Assembly (NCBI GenBank): GCA_001766655.1
Contig: MJCC01000022.1
Location: 149,633-213,632, forward strand
Origin: Phytomonas francai
Taxonomy: Eukaryota; Euglenozoa; Kinetoplastea; Trypanosomatida; Trypanosomatidae
Reading direction: 5' to 3'
DNA: 64,000 bases
Positions 50,762 through 60,343 of this stretch are shown here, piece by piece. The notes beneath the pieces are model-generated. The model was given only the letters and a program-made list of their open reading frames with translations. It searched no databases and was not told where the DNA came from. The translations under genes and the position numbers were made by a program. How positions within the stretch are numbered: the first letter of the stretch is position 1; every line of letters starts with the position of its first letter.

Positions 50762-50871
50762 GAAGAGATAGGGTGATGAAAATAAAAGCATATGCGATTC
50801 AGTTCGTTATATACTCTTTGTCATTTACACAAGCATCCTAGTGCAAAAATTTATAAAAGTATCGAAAAGGA

Positions 50872-51963
50872 TTAAAGAACATATATTTTTGAAGAAAAAT
50901 AAGCATTCATATCCTTCAAAAAAAATTCAGTAACAAAGTACAGGGCTGTTGCAAGAAAAATTGAAATTGGGAGTGCTGGGAGGGCGTGCAGAGAGTCGCG
51001 AAATACAAACAATGACACCAATGTTGCAGTCATACCACTGAGAATCGTAACAAAGCAAAAGAAAAAAGGTAGAAAGCCTGACATAGCCCCCCTTCCAACA
51101 AGAAGAGCATAAAAAATAAAGTCACCTAGTCCCAATTTAAAAGGAGAGCTATGCCTAAGGTAGGCAACCAACGGCAGCCTCTGATTGCTTATCTCCGGGC
51201 GGGAAGGTAAAATTCTTTTAGCATCACAATCAATAGGTGCGGGTTGCTGTTGCGGGACGGTGGCTACAGGATGAAGTATCCTAGCACTGTCGTAAATGAA
51301 ACCGGGAATTGGTTCATTCTGAGCATCTGCAGCTTCTATAAGTAGCTTGAGCGGTCCATTAGGACACAAAACCGCCATAATGTCGTAAGTGGCAATTGCC
51401 AACAATATGGCCCAAGTTGTCCATTCTGGCAGCGCCGTCAGGGACCATGCTAGCAGAACTGATGCAAAGACAAGATAGAACTGTGTAAAAAGCGGATGAA
51501 CATAGTAAAACAAAGAAACCATTCCTACCGCACCAAGATTCCATACCAATAAAGTCATGCTAATGATATCATATGGAATTTGAAAACGGGTGCACACTAA
51601 ATCTAACCATTGCCACATCGCGAGGAACAAAATAGAGCCAGCAGAAAACATAAGCCAGCAAAATAAGATTCCAGTACAGTGATATTTATATAATACCACC
51701 ATGAGAAATGTCATAGCAACTACAATTACTATTAAGCCACAAGCGTTCAAGAAGGAAGCTCCTAATTTGTCAAGAGTGTCGCCATTCTTTTCCTCATCCA
51801 TAAGCAATGTCAAAGGAGATTCTTGACTAAAATCAGAAATAGGTGTCAAATTGTTAACACTCCAAACCACTAAAATCATGGTTACCGAGACTGGTGCTAG
51901 CAAAGACACAAAGCGGGCTCCAATGCCTCGGGAAAACGTGTCTGAATCAACATTTGCATTCAT
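50872..51963 (-). CDS. PSN: Presenilin-type intramembrane aspartyl protease
   Basis: Catalytic subunit of a gamma-secretase-like or signal-peptide-peptidase-like protease. It has 363 residues from the ATG at 51963 (MNANVDSDTFSRG); the frame runs 28 codons further, but a splice acceptor at 51998-51999 lies between. About nine hydrophobic helices. The two catalytic aspartates are seen in YDIMAVLCPNGPLKLLIEAA (D near 194) and LGLGDFIFYALLVGRGAM (GxGD, D near 281), and the PAL motif in HALPALPISIFLATALY. The hydrophilic loop between helices 6 and 7, where presenilins self-cleave, is short here (PIPGFIYDSARILHPVATVP). The extended PALP and CPNGPL motifs favour presenilin over SPP. ER or endosomal membranes. 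Confidence 0.93.
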   Translation of the reverse strand: MNANVDSDTFSRGIGARFVSLLAPVSVTMILVVWSVNNLTPISDFSQESPLTLLMDEEKNGDTLDKLGASFLNACGLIVIVVAMTFLMVVLYKYHCTGILFCWLMFSAGSILFLAMWQWLDLVCTRFQIPYDIISMTLLVWNLGAVGMVSLFYYVHPLFTQFYLVFASVLLAWSLTALPEWTTWAILLAIATYDIMAVLCPNGPLKLLIEAADAQNEPIPGFIYDSARILHPVATVPQQQPAPIDCDAKRILPSRPEISNQRLPLVAYLRHSSPFKLGLGDFIFYALLVGRGAMSGFLPFFFCFVTILSGMTATLVSLFVFRDSLHALPALPISIFLATALYFVTEFFLKDMNAYFSSKIYVL

Positions 51964-51997
51964 TTCTTGGATACAATAATTATGTAAACACTGAGAG

Positions 51998-52030
51998 CTA
52001 AATTCGTTACAAAAGCAAAACAGAAAAGAA
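51998..52030 (-). promoter_or_regulatory. Trans-splice acceptor of presenilin
   Basis: Minus strand CTTCTTTTCTGTTTTGCTTT is followed by an AG at 51999-51998, 35 bases before the ATG at 51963 and downstream of the earlier in-frame ATG at 52047. Confidence 0.55.
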
Positions 52031-52196
52031 GCTTCATCATTCTGCATTCACCATTCCTCCAGCAACCAGTATGAATACTGTTCATTTATGCACAGCGAAA
52101 ACGAAGTTTTGAATTTTTAAAGGGAAGAAGCACTATGCTGTCACACATCTATTCTACACACTTTAAAGTGACCCCTACATCATAATCCAGAGGCTC

Positions 52197-52844
52197 TTAA
52201 CTGCATTGATGTACAGTACCCTTCTTGGCATTTTTTTCAGTGGGGCATACAATGTAATCAGCCAGTTGTGATCCTTCAAGCCAACGATTGCTATTGGTTA
52301 TCGCAGAGTGCTTACTGAACTTCGGTTTTGATGTAGTCTCACCAGGGTATCCCACCATATGTTTTAGAGGTGATGAACTATGCACGAACCGCGCACCTGC
52401 ATACTGTATTCCATTGGGTTCAGACTCAAGATTTGGGCAGGATTCAGAAGACGCACGAGACTGCGGTTGCTTAAGACAGAGTCTAGTGTCCAAACAAACG
52501 GAAATTTGTGTTTCAGTGAGCTCAGTTTCTGAGTTGAATTTCTGCTTCATAGTGCTTTTTTTTTGCATTTGTGTGGTAGAGAACTTAGTGTTGTCGACTC
52601 CCTTTAGGTGATCAATGCGTGTTGCGTCAAGTGCGAGTGGCTTGGTCACATGATAAGAGGGTAAAAAGTTCACACCACCAGCTAGTTTGTTAGCTCGTTT
52701 CTGTTTTTCTTGCTCCACAAGTTTCCGATCTTTGGGTTGCTCAAAAGGGGGGGGATTTCCCTTGAAGTTAATCTTACTACGCTCAGTCAGCCAAAGCAAG
52801 CGGGATAATAACTTCTCCTGCCTTTCAGCGGTTTCTATGGTCAT
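52197..52844 (-). CDS. Hypothetical basic, low-complexity protein
   Basis: 215 residues. The N-terminus (TAERQEKLLSRLLWLTERSK) is one amphipathic helix; the rest is Lys/Ser/Thr-rich and probably disordered (PPPFEQPKDRKLVEQEKQKR, TQMQKKSTMKQKFNSETELT). No membrane segment or catalytic motif. No family recognised; codon use and position in the unit suggest a real gene. Confidence 0.6.
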   Translation of the reverse strand: MTIETAERQEKLLSRLLWLTERSKINFKGNPPPFEQPKDRKLVEQEKQKRANKLAGGVNFLPSYHVTKPLALDATRIDHLKGVDNTKFSTTQMQKKSTMKQKFNSETELTETQISVCLDTRLCLKQPQSRASSESCPNLESEPNGIQYAGARFVHSSSPLKHMVGYPGETTSKPKFSKHSAITNSNRWLEGSQLADYIVCPTEKNAKKGTVHQCS

Positions 52845-53182
52845 ATGAGCAAGCTATTAATTTTCTTTGTCAGCTTCGCTACTGCTTTGAAGGACAAAAT
52901 AATAAACGAAAAAACACTTAAACCAGGAAAGAGCACTATCGGGAAAGGGCGAAGATACTTTCAGACTTCGGATAATCATTTACTTCACTCAGATGGGATT
53001 ACTATGAACGGCCACACACTTATGGTGTTTTTTTCTTACTCACCTATAAGCTAACGCAAGATTTTTGAATGGAATAAGCGCAACAAATAAAAGGTGTAAT
53101 ATCATAACTATAAAGGACGCCAAAAACAGACAAGGTATATATTAGTGACCCTGCATGGGATTTTATCATAATCAGGCAACTG
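52845..53182. other. Intergenic region hypothetical / FYVE kinase
   Basis: No gene seen. A 69-codon plus frame (52845-53054) is opposite to the unit and lacks motifs. Confidence 0.45.
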
Positions 53183-54337
53183 CTATACTCGATCCAGCTT
53201 CTTGCAGCACTGTGAGCAAACTAATTGTGGGAGGAGAGAGCGGAATGCAGCTAAAACACGCTTCTCAGAAAGGCATCGAAGACAAAAGTAGTGACCACAC
53301 AGTCTGCAATAATCCTTTTTTCGAAATGCAAAAAAGCGCTTTTTACAATTTGTACAGTCCGTGGCCGATATTGCATCCACCCATGGTGTTTCTTTTACCC
53401 ACAGATTCTCAACGCTAACAGTCGTGAGATTATTGAAACCGACTGGAGAGAAAAAAGGATGTGCTTTGATCTCATGCATTGAAATACGCTTTTCGGGCAA
53501 TTTTATTAGCAACTTCTTAATAAGATCCTTTGCAACTATATCCAAATCATCAGGATACTCAGGCTCCTGCTCTATAACAGCCCTAACAAGGAGATACTGT
53601 GTTGGTGCATCAAAAGGTCGCTTTCCCACCAACATGTGATACAGAACACAGCCACAACCCCAGTAGTCCGATGCACAGCAAGTGTAATTGTCTTGTAGGA
53701 GCTCAGGGGACATGTAGTTGAAAGTTCCACAAAATGTTTGCGCACGTCCCCTTCCGCTTTTTTCACCTTCGGGACGGCCGTTAACTGACTCACATACAAC
53801 TGCAGTCCCAAAATCAATGAGCTTGACATGCATATTTGAACTCAGCATTACGTTCTCCGGTTTAATGTCACGATGCAGGACTGTGATAGGCTTCAGTGAA
53901 ACTTCTGGGAGAGATAAATTCTTTTCCCCATAATGTAAGTAAAATACTGCTGAAAAAAGTTCGGCAATGGCGTGTCTACTAGCTTCTAATGGAATGCGTT
54001 CGCGCAGTTTAATTGCATCGAGTAGCTCACCTCCTTTGCAGAGTTCTGTGATAAATACTAAGTTGTCCTGTGCCTGCATAGATCCAAAGAAGCGTATAAT
54101 GTTCGGGTGAACACACATCAGAAGAATTCTGGATTCCCGCCGTGCTGTCTCAGCCATTTTAACTCTTTCCTCTTCGGTTGGTGCATTCAAAATAGCTCTC
54201 TTGGAAATGAGTTTAACTGCATAGTATACATTTGTCGGTAGGTGAAGGCCAATAACAACTTTACTAAATGCGCCGGTTCCGATTACCTTCCCGAGTTGGA
54301 AATCAGATACATTCATGCGGCGCGTTGATTGGGACAT
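53183..54337 (-). CDS. AGC/PDK1-like protein kinase with C-terminal FYVE-type zinc finger
   Basis: Ser/Thr kinase of 384 residues. All kinase motifs are present: glycine loop IGTGAFSKVVIG (16-27), Lys in YYAVKLISK (near 41), HRDIKPENVMLS (near 152), DFGTAV (near 172), activation segment TFCGTFNYMSPELL and DYWGCGCVLYHMLVGKRPFD. The activation segment and alphaF layout are closest to PDK1. Instead of a PH domain the protein ends (about 330-380) in a zinc finger with eight Cys: CTNCKKRFF, CRLCGHYFCLRC, CSQCCKKL. The FYVE basic patch RKHHCR is RKKDYCR, so PI3P binding may be weakened. Trypanosomatids have several FYVE-tailed AGC kinases. The class is clear; the ligand is not. Confidence 0.88.
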   Translation of the reverse strand: MSQSTRRMNVSDFQLGKVIGTGAFSKVVIGLHLPTNVYYAVKLISKRAILNAPTEEERVKMAETARRESRILLMCVHPNIIRFFGSMQAQDNLVFITELCKGGELLDAIKLRERIPLEASRHAIAELFSAVFYLHYGEKNLSLPEVSLKPITVLHRDIKPENVMLSSNMHVKLIDFGTAVVCESVNGRPEGEKSGRGRAQTFCGTFNYMSPELLQDNYTCCASDYWGCGCVLYHMLVGKRPFDAPTQYLLVRAVIEQEPEYPDDLDIVAKDLIKKLLIKLPEKRISMHEIKAHPFFSPVGFNNLTTVSVENLWVKETPWVDAISATDCTNCKKRFFAFRKKDYCRLCGHYFCLRCLSEKRVLAAFRSLLPQLVCSQCCKKLDRV

Positions 54338-54672
54338 TATTCTATTGTTCTGGTGTGCTGGAAATCAAGCAACGAAAATATATGCAAACAAATGTGTGAT
54401 CTATATCAATATCTATATATAAATATATCTATTTAAAACTACGGATGATTGAAGTAGTATGAAGATTTAATAGGATTTTTCTTAAAGTATAAAGGAATAG
54501 TGCTGGAAATATACACAAAGAATGCCGTGTGACAGCACCCCCCCAAAAAAAAAATGTCAAATGAACTAAATCAAAGACTTATCACCATGTTTCAGGGTCT
54601 CAAACGAAATGCATTCTATTAGCTCTATTCAGAAAAAAAAAGAGAAACTTCTGGGGTCATCCAGATCTTACC
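54338..54672. other. Intergenic region FYVE kinase / CAP-D2
   Basis: AT-rich with an interrupted (TA)n at 54402-54432 and a C8-A10 stretch near 54537-54553; no gene seen. Confidence 0.55.
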
Positions 54673-57600
54673 CTACTGTTCACTATCTATTCCATTACGA
54701 CACTCAGTCCCTTCTTGAAAATTTTCTGTGCAAAGTTCTGCAAGCATCCTGGATTCCCACTCCTCAATAGCGCTCTTGTCACGCCTTTCTGCCCCAAAGC
54801 GACCGGACTTTTTTGCCTTTACCGCAATGGATTTGAAGAACTGGAGCACCTCTGGTTCACGCAACCAGTGACGGTACTGCTGGTAGCATGCTTCGGACAT
54901 GATACGCTTGATAGAACGATCAGTGGCGTAGTTTAGCTCGCTCAAACAAAATGCTAAATTTCGAGCCAATTGTCGCTTCCTGATACTCCGCTCCGAGAAC
55001 GCTTCAAAACGCTGGCAAAGACGCTCGATGAGTGAATCAGTTGGTTTGTCTCCCTCCACACGCTCCAAAAGTGTGCGCATGGCGAGCTGGAATTTATCGC
55101 CTGGCATCATGTTGCTAAGCTGAGATACTAGCGGTGGGATGAGATTGCCAATCTTTTCCTTTTCCTTCATAGCAAGGTTTTGCACAAATGTTACAGCGTT
55201 ACGAGAGATCTCTTCGTTGGGGTCAGCGACCAGCCTCACAATAGCGTGCAGGTGGTCACGAACACGTAGCATTTCACCTAAAACCAGATGTGAGCACACC
55301 TGAATGGTCACAGCCCGTACTCGTTCATCGTCATCCGCCAGCATCTTAAAGAGCCCAGTAGTCGGCACGCTCAGATATGGGGCCAGGAGGTTGGGGTGCA
55401 CACAGGCAAGATCCCCAAGGGCAATCACAATATTTGTCTTCACGACCCATGACTCGCGCTTGTCCGATGCAATAGTCACAATAATGTTGAGGTGCTCCTC
55501 ACAAAAATCCTCATCGACGATCATCAGTTGGCAAAGCGTCATAACAGCACATGCACGCTCTAGTGGGCGGTCACCAGCTGAAATACTTCGCTTTTGACAG
55601 CACACCGATACAACTTCTTTGGAAAAATTGTTCCAAATAGAACCCACGGCAAGGATCGCACGTCTTTGTCTCTGCGCGAGCTCGTGGACAGTGTGACGCT
55701 TAAATTCATACGAGCCCATCCCAAGCTCCTTTTGCATAGAATCTGTCACATTGTTATTGTTACTGGTTGGCACTTTGGTCAGCTCTTCAAGAGCCTTGAG
55801 CTGTTGGCGTTCTGCAGATTCGACGGCAACCAATTGCTTAAAGGCAGTCTGGCCCACAAGAAAGAGGAGCTGGGACTTTGTGTTGCAGTCACCCCTTGTG
55901 CCCATGCATGATCCAAAATACTCCAAAACGTAGTTGTAGATGGCTACAGGAACATCACACAGGTGGTGAATGGCATTCACAGCAGCCTTAGCAAGACACA
56001 TCCAAGATGCAATGGCAGTCGTCTTGCGGCAGAGATGGGTAATAAGATGCTTTAGAACACGGTGGGTCTTGGGATTTTCGGTTGATGGTATGGGTCGAAA
56101 CTGCGGATCCAATGCCTCGCACTGAAGGGTCGCGAAGACGTAAGAAAGAAGAATGTTGTCCTTGTGTGCGGTAGACTCCAAAAACTCCAAAATGCTCTGC
56201 TTCCTCAACCGAAGATCCTTCCAATAGTATTTGGAAAGCAGACTGTAAATGCGCATGGCAGTCCGACAGTCATCCATTGTGGCCTCAGCCACGGAACCTT
56301 CCGCAATACTCCAAACGGCATCGATAAATGGGCCCGACAGAAACCGCGCGTACGTCGTATTGAGTTTTAGCAAGCTAAAAATGAGGTCCACCGCGCTCAT
56401 CTCTCCCTCTGTTGCTTCATTTAATGTGCTGATAAGACGCTGCGCACTTTCAGTAGCACGGGTCACCGCAGAGCCTGGAAGACGGTTGAAAGATGCAAAG
56501 ACAATCTCTGCAAACGCATCTCGCACCGCGAGTTGAACTTTAACTTCTCCTTCAAACACCATGACCAGAACCTTTCTAAAAGCTTTATTGGAACCCTCGA
56601 GTCGGAACTCTGAGCAGGCAACAATAAGTTTGATGGACTCGAAGACATCACGTTCCGTTCGGCTATCTAACAATTTGATGGCGTACTGAAGGGCTTTTTC
56701 GATCAACTTCACGAAGCAAAGCGCATTTTCATAGAAGAGTACCTTGCTCAACGCTGCCATTTGTTCATTGGCTAGAGTTTTAGGAATCTGTAATGATGTC
56801 TCGCCCCCCCCCTGCCCATTTAATCCCTCCTCACTTTCAGTATTAGCTTCCAGTGGATCGTCGAGAGCCTCGCTAGTTGGTCGAAATTCTTTTCTCAAAA
56901 AAGAAAGGTGCTTGTTCACTTCAGATTCGTCATTTGTAAACATTGTCAATACTTCAGCATTCGATTGCTCCAATTTACTGACAATAAGAGTAACATCAAG
57001 CATATGACCAAACCAGTTTTTCCTTAAAATGCAGGACAACACAGACATGGAGGAATCGCGCACGAGGTAGTTTTTATCTTCCAGTCGCCCAACGACAGCC
57101 TCTGTGAGTGCGATATGGTAGCGTTTGGGGACTGCCTTGGCCTCCGCCAATTTTTCCCATGTACGCAAGGTGTGGTTGCGCACGAATGAATTTACATCCA
57201 TGATACGGAAAAGCAGTTCATTCAAATACTCGTTGCGTTTTACCCCCTCTTCGGAAGTAAGGGATAAGGTTGTGTACCGCTGCAAAACCATCTCTGCAAG
57301 ACATGTAATAACTGCCTTACGGATATCATAATTTTCGCTCTGAATACAGGGAAGGATGACATCAGCGACCTTTACAGCAATGCTCACGCTTCGCCTTGAT
57401 ACTTCTGCAAGGAAGAGAGAGATATTTTTCCCTGCAATGCCATCGGAAACAGCTTCATAAAGGGCAGCATGCACCAGGTTTTCGAAAAGAGCCCGCATGA
57501 CTTGCTCTGTTAGCGAACCAAATGCATCCTCCTGCTCCAAGTCTGCGACAAATTTCGACAGGAAAAAAGCAGCGTTTTCAGATTTTAAACAAAGCTCCAA

Positions 57601-58449
57601 CAAAGGAGCGACAAGATCAGAGCGATTCAGGGCATGACTATCAGCTAAAATGTACAATGTTATGCGAGCTAGCAGCAAAACTAGGGCGCTGGCAATCGAT
57701 TGAGCGTCATTATCAATATTTGCTTTCTGTGTAATCATCCTTAAAATCATTTTCATTATAAGGTTAAGCGTTCCGCTTTCAAGAGAATTTTCTGGCCACA
57801 ATGCCATAATTTCGCTCGAGCATAGCTCAATGAGAGAAGTAAGCGCCAACTCTCGTCCGTCCATGTCAACGCCGCTGTCGTCATCACCAAATCCAGCCTC
57901 CGACTCACCGAGACGCCTTTTCCGACGAGTCCCGCGGCGCTGTGATGATGTAGCTATGCTGGCAAAACCACCTTCGTCATCATCAGGTGGGGGAGCTGTT
58001 GACATTAGTATATTGCAGAGGATGAACACATGCATTTTAAGAGTCGACCTCAGACAAATCTCAAGGGTCGCGTTCGAGGGCACTATATTATCTTTTTTCT
58101 TCTTTAAAAAAATCAAAGAAACCTCGAGAACCTTTTTCATTCGCTCACCGATTTCGTGACAAATTTTGTGTCGGGCAGTTTTAGTAACCTGAACCTCCGA
58201 GCTCTCATTGCTCAGTCCTTTAATGTATGAGTAAAGTGGATAGAAAAGCTCCCGCTTTAGAAAGAGAGCTGTCGGAGATTTTTCTCGACACAAAGAATCA
58301 AACAAACGCGTGAGATCGTCCAACTGTTGCCGAGCTGGAACGTCAAACTCTGATGTCATATCAACATAATAATACGTTTGGCCTATCGTCAGTTCATTCT
58401 CAAGGTCTGATATTCGGTTTGGAATGAAAAATTCTCGCAACTCATCCAT
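54673..58449 (-). CDS. CND1: Condensin complex subunit 1 (CAP-D2/Cnd1)
   Basis: HEAT-repeat subunit of condensin I, which compacts and segregates mitotic chromosomes. It has 1258 residues, slightly short for the family (about 1200-1400). The N-terminal Cnd1_N region runs about 60-190, with an acidic and basic insert near 155-195 (PPPDDDEGGFASI, RRGTRRKRRLGES). The hallmark C-terminal Cnd1 HEAT domain is at about 985-1100: VVKTNIVIALGDLACVHPN, RVRAVTIQVCSHLVLGEMLR, LVADPNEEISRNAVTFVQNL. The ending is charged (AVKAKKSGRFGAERRDKS). Family from the VxxNIVIALGDLAxxxPN signature. Nuclear. Confidence 0.9.
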   Translation of the reverse strand: MDELREFFIPNRISDLENELTIGQTYYYVDMTSEFDVPARQQLDDLTRLFDSLCREKSPTALFLKRELFYPLYSYIKGLSNESSEVQVTKTARHKICHEIGERMKKVLEVSLIFLKKKKDNIVPSNATLEICLRSTLKMHVFILCNILMSTAPPPDDDEGGFASIATSSQRRGTRRKRRLGESEAGFGDDDSGVDMDGRELALTSLIELCSSEIMALWPENSLESGTLNLIMKMILRMITQKANIDNDAQSIASALVLLLARITLYILADSHALNRSDLVAPLLELCLKSENAAFFLSKFVADLEQEDAFGSLTEQVMRALFENLVHAALYEAVSDGIAGKNISLFLAEVSRRSVSIAVKVADVILPCIQSENYDIRKAVITCLAEMVLQRYTTLSLTSEEGVKRNEYLNELLFRIMDVNSFVRNHTLRTWEKLAEAKAVPKRYHIALTEAVVGRLEDKNYLVRDSSMSVLSCILRKNWFGHMLDVTLIVSKLEQSNAEVLTMFTNDESEVNKHLSFLRKEFRPTSEALDDPLEANTESEEGLNGQGGGETSLQIPKTLANEQMAALSKVLFYENALCFVKLIEKALQYAIKLLDSRTERDVFESIKLIVACSEFRLEGSNKAFRKVLVMVFEGEVKVQLAVRDAFAEIVFASFNRLPGSAVTRATESAQRLISTLNEATEGEMSAVDLIFSLLKLNTTYARFLSGPFIDAVWSIAEGSVAEATMDDCRTAMRIYSLLSKYYWKDLRLRKQSILEFLESTAHKDNILLSYVFATLQCEALDPQFRPIPSTENPKTHRVLKHLITHLCRKTTAIASWMCLAKAAVNAIHHLCDVPVAIYNYVLEYFGSCMGTRGDCNTKSQLLFLVGQTAFKQLVAVESAERQQLKALEELTKVPTSNNNNVTDSMQKELGMGSYEFKRHTVHELAQRQRRAILAVGSIWNNFSKEVVSVCCQKRSISAGDRPLERACAVMTLCQLMIVDEDFCEEHLNIIVTIASDKRESWVVKTNIVIALGDLACVHPNLLAPYLSVPTTGLFKMLADDDERVRAVTIQVCSHLVLGEMLRVRDHLHAIVRLVADPNEEISRNAVTFVQNLAMKEKEKIGNLIPPLVSQLSNMMPGDKFQLAMRTLLERVEGDKPTDSLIERLCQRFEAFSERSIRKRQLARNLAFCLSELNYATDRSIKRIMSEACYQQYRHWLREPEVLQFFKSIAVKAKKSGRFGAERRDKSAIEEWESRMLAELCTENFQEGTECRNGIDSEQ

Positions 58450-58751
58450 TTCTATGCAATATCTAGATCTAAAATTAAGGCTTCTGTTTTATTTCCTTAA
58501 TGTACAATTATACCTTTTGATATAAAGTAGGATTTTGTTGGGAGGCTGTTCTCTGTGCATAGCATCATTATAAAACAGATGATTTTACGCATCACTTTGC
58601 CTAGATAGGGAGAAAAGGAGTCAACTTCGTTTTCTTCTTTATAGTTAACAAATTTTGTAAAGTAAAAAATTGCCTTATTGAGTAAGTTTCACTTGATCTT
58701 TAGATGATAAAAATAATAAGCATAGCTTATGAAATAAATATAAATAAATAA

Positions 58752-58802
<51 letters not shown>

Positions 58803-59137
58803 CATGAAACGACAGGCTGTGTTTATACTGAAAAAGGAAATCTACATCTTAACCATTTGTGAATCGAAGTAGTCAAATAATTTAATATTTTTTATTTGTT
58901 TAATTCTATCCATCTGGACAGCTTTCATAGACGAAAAAAAAATCAATAATATATATAAATGTGTAAGGTGGAAATAAAACAGTTTTGCTTTCAGTAAATA
59001 CGCAACCCAACTCCTACAATAAAAGGGTCAAATGATTTAGGAAAATTTTTTAAAGTGTTCAAAATTTGGAATATCACAAATGTTTTAAGATTTTCATATG
59101 AAAAAAAATCCCAATAGCAATACATCAAGTAAATTCT
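58450..59137. other. Intergenic region CAP-D2 / PfkB kinase
   Basis: Very AT-rich, with TAAA repeats and a long (TA)n at 58735-58802; no gene seen. Confidence 0.6.
58735..58802. repeat. (TAAA)n-(TA)n microsatellite
   Basis: AAATA units passing into about 20 TA units. Confidence 0.95.
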
Positions 59138-60343
59138 TCATAGCTTCGATCTTTGGAGCTGAGAAATGTAGTGACGGCGATAATATTCAATAAACCTTCT
59201 CTTTTCTCCTTTCTCCTTCTCGAGATACGTACCTCCAACTGAAAAACAGGCAAACCCTCCCGAGGCAACACCCCAGCTGACTGCCTCTTGAAGGTCAAGC
59301 TCTCCAGGGGTTTGACCCTTTTCAAGGCACTCCGCAATGTAGGAAAGGATGCCGCCTGAGAAATTGTCTCCGCATCCAGTGGTGTCGCCCCGCTTCGATT
59401 GGTTTGCAATTAATTCGTCAACTACTTTTTGCGAAACAGGAAATGTGCTCAGATCCATCTTCTTAAAAAGAGTGCCATCCGACCATGCATAAAGATTATG
59501 GGGCCCGTGAGTAATTGTAAAGGATTTTACTCCATTTTTGATAAAGAAATCAATCGCATCCTTCACATTCGATTTACCACTGATTCCCAATGCCTCATCC
59601 ATGTCAACCATGAGAAGGTCCATGTACTTGAAGGATTCATCAGATTTCCCCATGGGCCACCGCTTGTGTGGATGCTTGGTTTCATTGATATGATCAAAAA
59701 CTGTCGCCACAACATTTATCCTCCCTTTTTGCTTCCCTTTATAAAGCAAAGAAGTCAACTCTTCATGAAGGGGGGGCATAAGAGCAGTCGCCCCGAAAAA
59801 CAAAATATCTCCCTCAAAGAAATCGTCGCTTATAATCATATTCGGAGATAAGGTGCCGAGAACTCCAGTATCCGCAATAAAGCATCTCTCACCCACCCCA
59901 TTGGCGTAGTTCGGATCTGAAAGGCAAAACACACGGGATGATTCCTTATTATCGTATAGGTGAACATTGCTTATATCAATGGGAGTCTTCTTCAATATAT
60001 CGACTATTATCTTGCCCGTATCGTCATTTCCAAAGGCACCATAATACTTTACTTTGCAATTTAAGTGTGATGTCAATTGTGCAGCATTTACCATGGCAAC
60101 GATGCATGGCCCCCCAAGATTATGAGAATGTGGCTTTTGTATCCACCCTTGCTCTTTACGCAACTCTTCAAGTCGTTTACCGGTGTACCTTTCCCAGTCT
60201 TTAGAAAATGACAAATGCCCGGGGGTAAGTCCAGCATCTCCTTTTTTCTTTGACATCCCTTTTTTGAAAGCCTCACTGCTGAAGTCCACATTTATGTACA
60301 AGTAATCAATAGTAGCAAAACCTGCACCTGAAATGACGACCAT
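59138..60343 (-). CDS. PfkB-family carbohydrate/nucleoside kinase
   Basis: Ribokinase-fold kinase of 401 residues. The PfkB signature 2 is RGDTTGCGDNFSGGILSYIA (about 318-337), where the usual GAGD is GCGD; the catalytic Asp is kept. The N-terminal glycine motif is NLGGPCIVAMVNAAQL (about 76-91) and a substrate-lid-like region follows (KVKYYGAFGNDDTG). The opening GAGFATIDYLYINVDFSSEA and the TPGHLSFSKDWERYTGKR insert are unlike adenosine kinase or ribokinase, but recall a group of bacterial (Bacteroidetes-like) PfkB kinases, as I remember it. Substrate unknown. It is the first gene of the minus-strand unit beside the strand-switch region. Trypanosomatid-like codon use, so any transfer is old. 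Confidence 0.85.
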   Translation of the reverse strand: MVVISGAGFATIDYLYINVDFSSEAFKKGMSKKKGDAGLTPGHLSFSKDWERYTGKRLEELRKEQGWIQKPHSHNLGGPCIVAMVNAAQLTSHLNCKVKYYGAFGNDDTGKIIVDILKKTPIDISNVHLYDNKESSRVFCLSDPNYANGVGERCFIADTGVLGTLSPNMIISDDFFEGDILFFGATALMPPLHEELTSLLYKGKQKGRINVVATVFDHINETKHPHKRWPMGKSDESFKYMDLLMVDMDEALGISGKSNVKDAIDFFIKNGVKSFTITHGPHNLYAWSDGTLFKKMDLSTFPVSQKVVDELIANQSKRGDTTGCGDNFSGGILSYIAECLEKGQTPGELDLQEAVSWGVASGGFACFSVGGTYLEKEKGEKRRFIEYYRRHYISQLQRSKL

